DNA of 24,733 nucleotides from a virus. Every line of letters begins with the position of its first letter. Position 1 is the stretch's first letter. The notes under the pieces were generated by a model. The model did not search any database. It saw only the letters and a list, made by a program, of their open reading frames with translations, and was not told where the DNA came from. Shown piece by piece: positions 20,753 through 24,733 of the stretch. The position numbers and the translations under genes were made by a program. The stretch is from positions 1 to 24,733 of IMG/VR virus record IMGVR_UViG_3300030520_000106. The stretch is one strand, 5' to 3'.

Positions 20753-22383
20753 TTTGCTTTACCTCCGTTGCCCTGCTTTGCGCCACCACCGGCAGTGCCG
20801 TCCTTGGCGCCTGAAACCTCGGCCGCTTCCTTCTCATCGCCGGCAGAGACGCCCTTGCCGCCCTGGTCGCCAGAGATGTCGACGCCGTAAACGATGCCGT
20901 TCTCGTCGAAGAACTCCTGCTCACGCTTGCGCTGCAGGGCGATCTCCTGCCAGTCGTAACCGAGTTTTCCGGACTCTTCCTCGTAGGTGGAGAGACCTTC
21001 GCCGAGCTTGAGAATCGTCGCCGCCGCGTCCTTCTGTGGATCGACCCACTCCCAGCCGCGCGCGTTCCAAGCGACCTGGTCCATCTGAACCGGCGTAAGC
21101 GTGATGTCCGACAGTGTGGTGAGCAACGCCATCTTGAGCCAAGCCATGCGAATCGGCTCGAGGAAGTCGTTGACGAAGAATCGTTGAACCATGCGCCACA
21201 TATCGCGCTCGTCGATAAGGCCGGCGCGGATGGAGCTGAAGTTGACACCCTCGAGATCAGAAGCCAGCGAGGGATAGCTCACCAACAACCCGGAGCAGAT
21301 CTCCTGCAGCATCGATTTCGAATACTCCTTGTAGGAGGTCATCGGAAATCGAGGATCGGTATAGTCGAACTTTTGGCCTGGATCGAGCTGTAGGAACTCG
21401 CCAGGGTTTGCGCTCATGACCTGAGTGCCGTCGGCGTTGGTGTCGTCGCCGTCGTAATCCTCGTCACCATCGAAGCCGTCCGCATACTCTTCGGTAATTA
21501 CGCCGAACTTGGCCGCGGATGCACGCGCGGCAACGAGCGAGGCTTCCGACCAGCCGCCGTGGTTCTTCATCGGGATGAGCGACGCGGAGAGCCAGGTATA
21601 GCCTCGCGTCTGTCCAGGGCGCTCCCAGAAGGCTGTGTGACAGATGTAGGCAGACGGCACGCGCTTGCGCTCGCGGCTGGTCGCGATGAGATCATTAGGG
21701 TGTCCGGACCATAGCCAGTAGGCAACGGGTCGACGGTACTTGTTGACTTCAACGCCCATGCGTATCTCGGAGCCGTCGGTGCTCTGCGTCATGAGCGTGT
21801 CGTCGAGCTGGTCGTTATCAAGCGGCTGCAGGGCAAAGCCGGTGTCGTTGAACTCACGGCCGTAAACATACTTGACGAGGTTCTCGCCTTCCTTCGCAAC
21901 CGTGCCGGCAGCGAGCTGCTGGTACTGGACGAAGTCGAACTTACCATCGGCAGTGCAACGGCCTTTTTTGCACCAGCGCTTCCACTCCTCATCGATGCGC
22001 TGATTGATCTTGTCGGTCGCAGCCGTGTCGTTCCCGTTGGCGCCGATGACCTTCGACTTCATCTGGATGCCCTTGGGGCCGACGACGTTTTGCTTGAACA
22101 TCCAGACAAACTTGCGAGCGTGAGGATTGCTTTCGGCGAGCTCGCGCGCACGAGCACGCATGAGCTTATTAGCTCCAAAGAGATCTTGGTCGGCCGAGTT
22201 CGATCGCGAGACGAAGTCCGCCAACAATCGGCCGACCTTGGCTCCCGCGAAGGACGTGCCACCACCGTAGCCGCCAGCGAGGAAAGCGGGTGTGTTGCCT
22301 TCGCCGAGCGTGCGCTTACCGCGCCGCGGCGATTGCTTGTAGCCTTCGAGAGGTTTGGCATTGGCTAGGTCGAAGATGGGCAT
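20749..22383 (-). CDS. Portal protein, lambda gpB family
   Basis: The protein has 544 residues and belongs to the gpB-type portal family, close to the usual length of about 530. Family landmarks: LMRARARELAESNPHARKF near 75-93, GEN in the wing region, the SASLIPMKN and SRE/RV segment, SSIRAGLIDERD near 385, and ARGWEWVDPQKDA near 443-455, a hallmark of the family. A glycine/lysine-rich end follows about residue 515. Twelve copies form the ring through which DNA enters and leaves and to which terminase docks. The ATG directly follows the preceding stop (TAGATG), with GGAAGGGG upstream. Confidence 0.95.
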   Translation of the reverse strand: MPIFDLANAKPLEGYKQSPRRGKRTLGEGNTPAFLAGGYGGGTSFAGAKVGRLLADFVSRSNSADQDLFGANKLMRARARELAESNPHARKFVWMFKQNVVGPKGIQMKSKVIGANGNDTAATDKINQRIDEEWKRWCKKGRCTADGKFDFVQYQQLAAGTVAKEGENLVKYVYGREFNDTGFALQPLDNDQLDDTLMTQSTDGSEIRMGVEVNKYRRPVAYWLWSGHPNDLIATSRERKRVPSAYICHTAFWERPGQTRGYTWLSASLIPMKNHGGWSEASLVAARASAAKFGVITEEYADGFDGDEDYDGDDTNADGTQVMSANPGEFLQLDPGQKFDYTDPRFPMTSYKEYSKSMLQEICSGLLVSYPSLASDLEGVNFSSIRAGLIDERDMWRMVQRFFVNDFLEPIRMAWLKMALLTTLSDITLTPVQMDQVAWNARGWEWVDPQKDAAATILKLGEGLSTYEEESGKLGYDWQEIALQRKREQEFFDENGIVYGVDISGDQGGKGVSAGDEKEAAEVSGAKDGTAGGGAKQGNGGKAK

Positions 22384-22650
22384 CTAGTCGGCCCCTTCCT
22401 TGAATTCCCGCAGGAAGCGGACGAAATTGCGAGGATGGATCGTCGACTCAGATACGCGCTCGCCCACAATCAGTGGGGGTCCCTGTCGCACGACTCCACC
22501 GTCGGCGAAACTCTTAGACATTCCACGGAGCACTGCCGCAGCTCTTCGCCTCCTATGAAAATCATCCGCAATAGCCCGGGCAAACCCATAGGTCACTCCG
22601 AAAACTGCGGACCAGAGCGCCCCGATCAGGATGTATTGTGCATTTTCCAT
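22384..22650 (-). CDS. Small single-span membrane protein
   Basis: Not recognised. The 88 residues start with ATG at 22650, which overlaps the preceding stop (TGATG) and has GGAGG about seven bases upstream; a longer reading to 22749 would be arginine/histidine-rich and lie over the preceding gene. Residues 3-22 are a membrane segment (from NAQYILIGALW), followed by a basic stretch HRRRR. The second half has FADGGVV, LIVGER and ESTIHP, close to a pattern at the C-terminal end of tape measure proteins (GEKGPE with a following P). A membrane protein in a head module is unexpected. It stops directly before portal. Confidence 0.7.
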   Translation of the reverse strand: MENAQYILIGALWSAVFGVTYGFARAIADDFHRRRRAAAVLRGMSKSFADGGVVRQGPPLIVGERVSESTIHPRNFVRFLREFKEGAD

Positions 22651-23237
22651 CAGCGGCCTCCGAAGGTGATGCCGATGGTGTCGGAGCGAACCTTTTCGCC
22701 GCGGCGTCGGCGTGCACGCTTGACGCGGCCTTCGACGATGGCTTCCCACTTCATGAGGTCGAGGCGCGGCATCTTCGTGAGCTCGCGGTTGCCGATCTTG
22801 TACATGACGGCGTCGTCGAGCGCGGCACCCTCAAGTAGCTTCCTGATTGATCCGAGGAGCCTTTCGTTATAGGTGCGAGGATCAACCGGAGATGTGCCGG
22901 CGGGGTTCGGCTCGATGCGGATCTGTCCCTGGGCGAGTTCGAACCGTTGTGCATCGGCGTCGACGCCGAAGCAGACCCACTGATAGCGGCCAGGTGCATA
23001 GTTCAACGTGTCCGTACTGGCCAGCGTGAAAGCTGCGACACCAGTAGCGCCGACGGCCACGCCGGCACCGCCGATCGTGATGCGCGTGGGCACGTTCGAG
23101 ATGACACCGGTGAGGACGAAGAAAATACTCGCGCCGAGCGGCAAACGAGTTTGTACGGACCAGGCGTGCGCGTCGCCGGCACGCAGCCACGGAGGCAGAG
23201 CGGATTTCGGGTCGAGTGGGTTTGCGGGCCAAGTCAC
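22650..23237 (-). CDS. Protein in gpW slot: beta domain plus gpW-like C-terminus
   Basis: The protein has 195 residues from GTG at 23237, six bases after TAAGAC of promoter-like site 1. Residues about 22-115 look like a beta-sandwich (FFVLTG, FTLASTDTLNYAPGRYQW, GQIRIEPNP), as in adaptor or BppU-like domains. Residues about 125-185 are helical with KIGNREL and a basic end (KRARRRRG), like the head-tail connector gpW, which is normally about 70 residues. In gpA-type terminase/gpB-type portal phages gpW lies exactly here. I therefore infer a gpW-like connector with a beta domain added. This is a pattern-level assignment. A tail fibre attachment protein is an alternative. Confidence 0.5.
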   Translation of the reverse strand: MTWPANPLDPKSALPPWLRAGDAHAWSVQTRLPLGASIFFVLTGVISNVPTRITIGGAGVAVGATGVAAFTLASTDTLNYAPGRYQWVCFGVDADAQRFELAQGQIRIEPNPAGTSPVDPRTYNERLLGSIRKLLEGAALDDAVMYKIGNRELTKMPRLDLMKWEAIVEGRVKRARRRRGEKVRSDTIGITFGGR

Positions 23238-23243
23238 CGCATG

Positions 23244-23273
23244 GTCTTAGCGGCGTGGTGGTGAAACGGTCAA
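23244..23273 (-). promoter_or_regulatory. Promoter-like site 1, before the gpW-slot gene
   Basis: TTGACC followed by G, an 18-base spacer, then TAAGAC, and six bases to GTG at 23237. It begins seven bases after the CCA end of the tRNA-Ser(CGA) gene. No Shine-Dalgarno sequence is seen before the start. It may also reflect a break between tRNA and head transcripts. Confidence 0.65.
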
Positions 23274-23280
23274 ATCAAAG

Positions 23281-23369
23281 TGGCGGAAGGTGAAGGAATC
23301 GAACCCTACTGGCTCATCACCAGTCCACGGTTTTCGAGACCGCTTGCCGACCATTTAGCGGCACCTTCC
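23281..23369 (-). tRNA. tRNA-Ser(CGA)
   Basis: An 89-base gene with encoded CCA. The acceptor stem GGAAGGT/ACCTTCC has a G discriminator. The anticodon loop CTCGAAA carries CGA, reading UCG. The long variable arm ACTGG/CCAGT marks a class II serine tRNA. The T loop is TTCGATT; its stem has one G-U and one mismatch. All expected parts are present, so it is probably functional. Confidence 0.95.
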
Positions 23370-23373
23370 AATT

Positions 23374-23465
23374 TGGCGGAGGGTAAGGGATTCGAACCCT
23401 TGAAGCCTTGAATGGGCTTACTCGGTTAGCAACCGAGCGCGATAGACCAACTCTGCCAACCCTCC
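23374..23465 (-). tRNA. tRNA-Ser(GCT)
   Basis: A 92-base gene with encoded CCA. The acceptor stem GGAGGGT/ACCCTCC is perfect, with a G discriminator. The anticodon stem CTCGG/CCGAG encloses TTGCTAA with anticodon GCT, reading AGC and AGU. The long variable arm AAGCC/GGCTT marks serine. The T arm AAGGG/CCCTT with loop TTCGAAT is perfect. It lies four bases from the second tRNA-Ser gene; both are probably cut from one transcript. Confidence 0.96.
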
Positions 23466-23476
23466 AGAAACACGAA

Positions 23477-23496
23477 ACCCTCCACGCAGGGAGGGT
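23477..23496. other. Hairpin with the tRNA-Ser(GCT) acceptor sequence
   Basis: ACCCTCC, six bases, GGAGGGT: a perfect 7-base-pair stem identical to the acceptor stem of the tRNA-Ser(GCT) gene 11 bases downstream. No T tract follows on the minus strand. It could be a relic of a deleted tRNA gene or an RNA that competes with tRNA folding. The rest of the 120 bases between it and terminase shows nothing clear. Confidence 0.65.
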
Positions 23497-23586
23497 CGAC
23501 GACGCGGCTTTGCAGCAGCGGCGTCAGGAGATCGAACTTGAAAGCAGGTGGAACATCACGAAAATCAGATTAGCACGATATCGGCA

Positions 23587-24733
23587 CTATTGCCCTTGAA
23601 TCCAGCCAAAACCGGGGCGTTTGAAGACTTTTCTCCGTCTTTTCGGCGGATTAGGAGCTGGCTGCGAGGGTGATACTACAGAGGATTCCGGTGACAGCGA
23701 GGACTGCACGGCGACGGCGACTTGCGCCATCTGCTTGACCAGGCGTTCTGCCGGCGTGATCCGCGACGCGCGCTCCCAAAGCTGACGGTGCAGAACTCGC
23801 AACGGAGCTTTGACGAAGACTTTGGCTGCGTAGGCGTAGACCGCGCAGTCCAGCGCTTCGTTTCTGCGATTGAGCTTTACCCATGAGGACCTCTCTCCGC
23901 CCTTGGTGTTCGTCGTGACGAGGGCTTCTGCTGTGAGATGCGCGAAGTATTCCTTCCCGCAACCCGATTCTATAGAGGTTGGAAAGTGAACGTAGCCAGG
24001 CGCAGCCTTGTCGTGGATCTGCAGGCGCCCATAAATAACGTCCTTCGCTGTAGAAACGCCCACCATGACGAGCAGCGTCCGCAGCTTCCCGACACGCTTC
24101 GCTGCGCTGACGAGCGTGGCACCGGTCTGCGAGCTGCCCTTGCAGGCAAATACCTTTTCACGCTCGCGGCTGCGGCAGTACTCGTACACGGCCTGCGTGC
24201 GGTTGCCGTCGCCCGAATCGACGAACGTGCAGCAGACGGGCAGCGTGAGGCCGGACTCATGCTCGATCCGCAACCGGCGCCAGGCATCAAACTCTGCCCA
24301 CGCTCCCATGCGTGCGTTATCGGTATCGCCATAGAAGACGCGGTGCTCGATCGCTCCGGAGACTTCGTCCAGGCCCCAGCCCCACTTTGTGGCCTCTATA
24401 CGGTCCTTCTGAACGTCCGCACCACAAGTGAAGATGACGGCCCACGACGGTGCCTGAGCGGTGTATTCCTCGGCATGCTTCTGGACTTCATTGAGATCCA
24501 CGCCTTCGGCCTGCTCGTCCCATGGCAGCGCAAGGACCGTGTTCGTGAATACCTGCAGCCTGTCAGGGATGCCCTTGCATTTTTCATAGTCGGCGATGAT
24601 CTCTGACCACTCATAGCCGATGGTCGAATAGAGCGCATTGAGATGGAAACCGGCTGTGCGGCCGTCTCCGCCGCCGGGGTTGTGCGCGCGCCATCCGCCC
24701 CCCTTTTCCTTAGCGTGGCGAATCATGGCGAAC
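23587..24733 (-). CDS. Terminase large subunit, GpA family, C-terminal part (5' end cut)
   Basis: The reading frame is open to the window edge, so the N-terminal ATPase half is missing; about 381 residues are visible. FHLNALYST with nearby RAHNPGG is the linker pattern of the GpA family. The nuclease half shows three likely metal-binding aspartates: D in GADVQKDRIE, D in FVDSGDGN, and D in RRNEALDCAVYAYAA, a family hallmark. It cuts concatemeric phage DNA and drives packaging; the basic, proline-rich C-terminus probably docks on the portal. The ATG at 24726 is internal, not a start. The stop is about 120 bases before the tRNA genes. Confidence 0.95.
   Translation of the reverse strand, partial: FAMIRHAKEKGGGWRAHNPGGGDGRTAGFHLNALYSTIGYEWSEIIADYEKCKGIPDRLQVFTNTVLALPWDEQAEGVDLNEVQKHAEEYTAQAPSWAVIFTCGADVQKDRIEATKWGWGLDEVSGAIEHRVFYGDTDNARMGAWAEFDAWRRLRIEHESGLTLPVCCTFVDSGDGNRTQAVYEYCRSREREKVFACKGSSQTGATLVSAAKRVGKLRTLLVMVGVSTAKDVIYGRLQIHDKAAPGYVHFPTSIESGCGKEYFAHLTAEALVTTNTKGGERSSWVKLNRRNEALDCAVYAYAAKVFVKAPLRVLHRQLWERASRITPAERLVKQMAQVAVAVQSSLSPESSVVSPSQPAPNPPKRRRKVFKRPGFGWIQGQ

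Noticed and set aside
23408-23599. 63-residue plus-strand frame across the tRNA region
   Set aside because: It runs through the tRNA-Ser(GCT) gene in antisense and has no start signal.
1-24733. CRISPR array, insertion sequence or attachment site
   Set aside because: No regularly spaced repeats, transposase or integrase frames, or tRNA 3'-end duplication were seen; the two tRNA genes are complete and carry CCA.

Overview
The window carries the late (structural and lysis) genes of a tailed double-stranded DNA phage, or of a prophage, with a long non-contractile (siphovirus) tail. Gene order and family content follow the lambda plan: GpA-type terminase, gpB-type portal, head completion, tail tube, frameshifted tail assembly chaperone, tape measure, M-L-K-J tip genes, tail spike, lysis. 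No integrase, repressor, attachment site or bacterial housekeeping gene is present, so integration cannot be judged. The DNA is GC-rich by eye. A GH24 endolysin with a spanin-like partner suggests a Gram-negative host; I cannot name the host.

All but one of the genes run right to left on the minus strand. Head module (24733 to 17367): end of terminase large subunit; two tRNA-Ser genes; a protein in the gpW slot; a small membrane protein; portal; two small proteins, one with a helix-turn-helix; a prohead protease fused to the major capsid protein; a small unknown; a gpFII-like protein. Tail module (17370 to 1817): tail terminator, major tail tube protein, chaperone with a -1 frameshift, tape measure, a second protease-like protein, one plus-strand tail gene, M-, L- and K-like tip genes, a J-like tip protein ending in a Hint (intein-like) domain, an SGNH-esterase tail spike, and a lectin-like protein. 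Lysis module (1754 to 1): holin candidate, lysozyme, spanin-like protein, and a truncated small membrane protein.

The most unusual feature is regulatory. Nine sites share a layout: TTG(A/C)CNG, exactly 18 bases between hexamers, then a -10-like hexamer with A at position 2 (GATAAC three times, TAAGAC twice). At eight of them the start codon follows 5-8 bases after the second hexamer and no Shine-Dalgarno sequence is visible. This looks like a promoter giving leaderless mRNAs. Genes without the site mostly use a Shine-Dalgarno sequence or stop-start overlap. The sites cut the late region into separate transcription units, including a divergent pair serving the only plus-strand gene, instead of one late operon. 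A strong terminator after the tail tube gene merges into the next such promoter.
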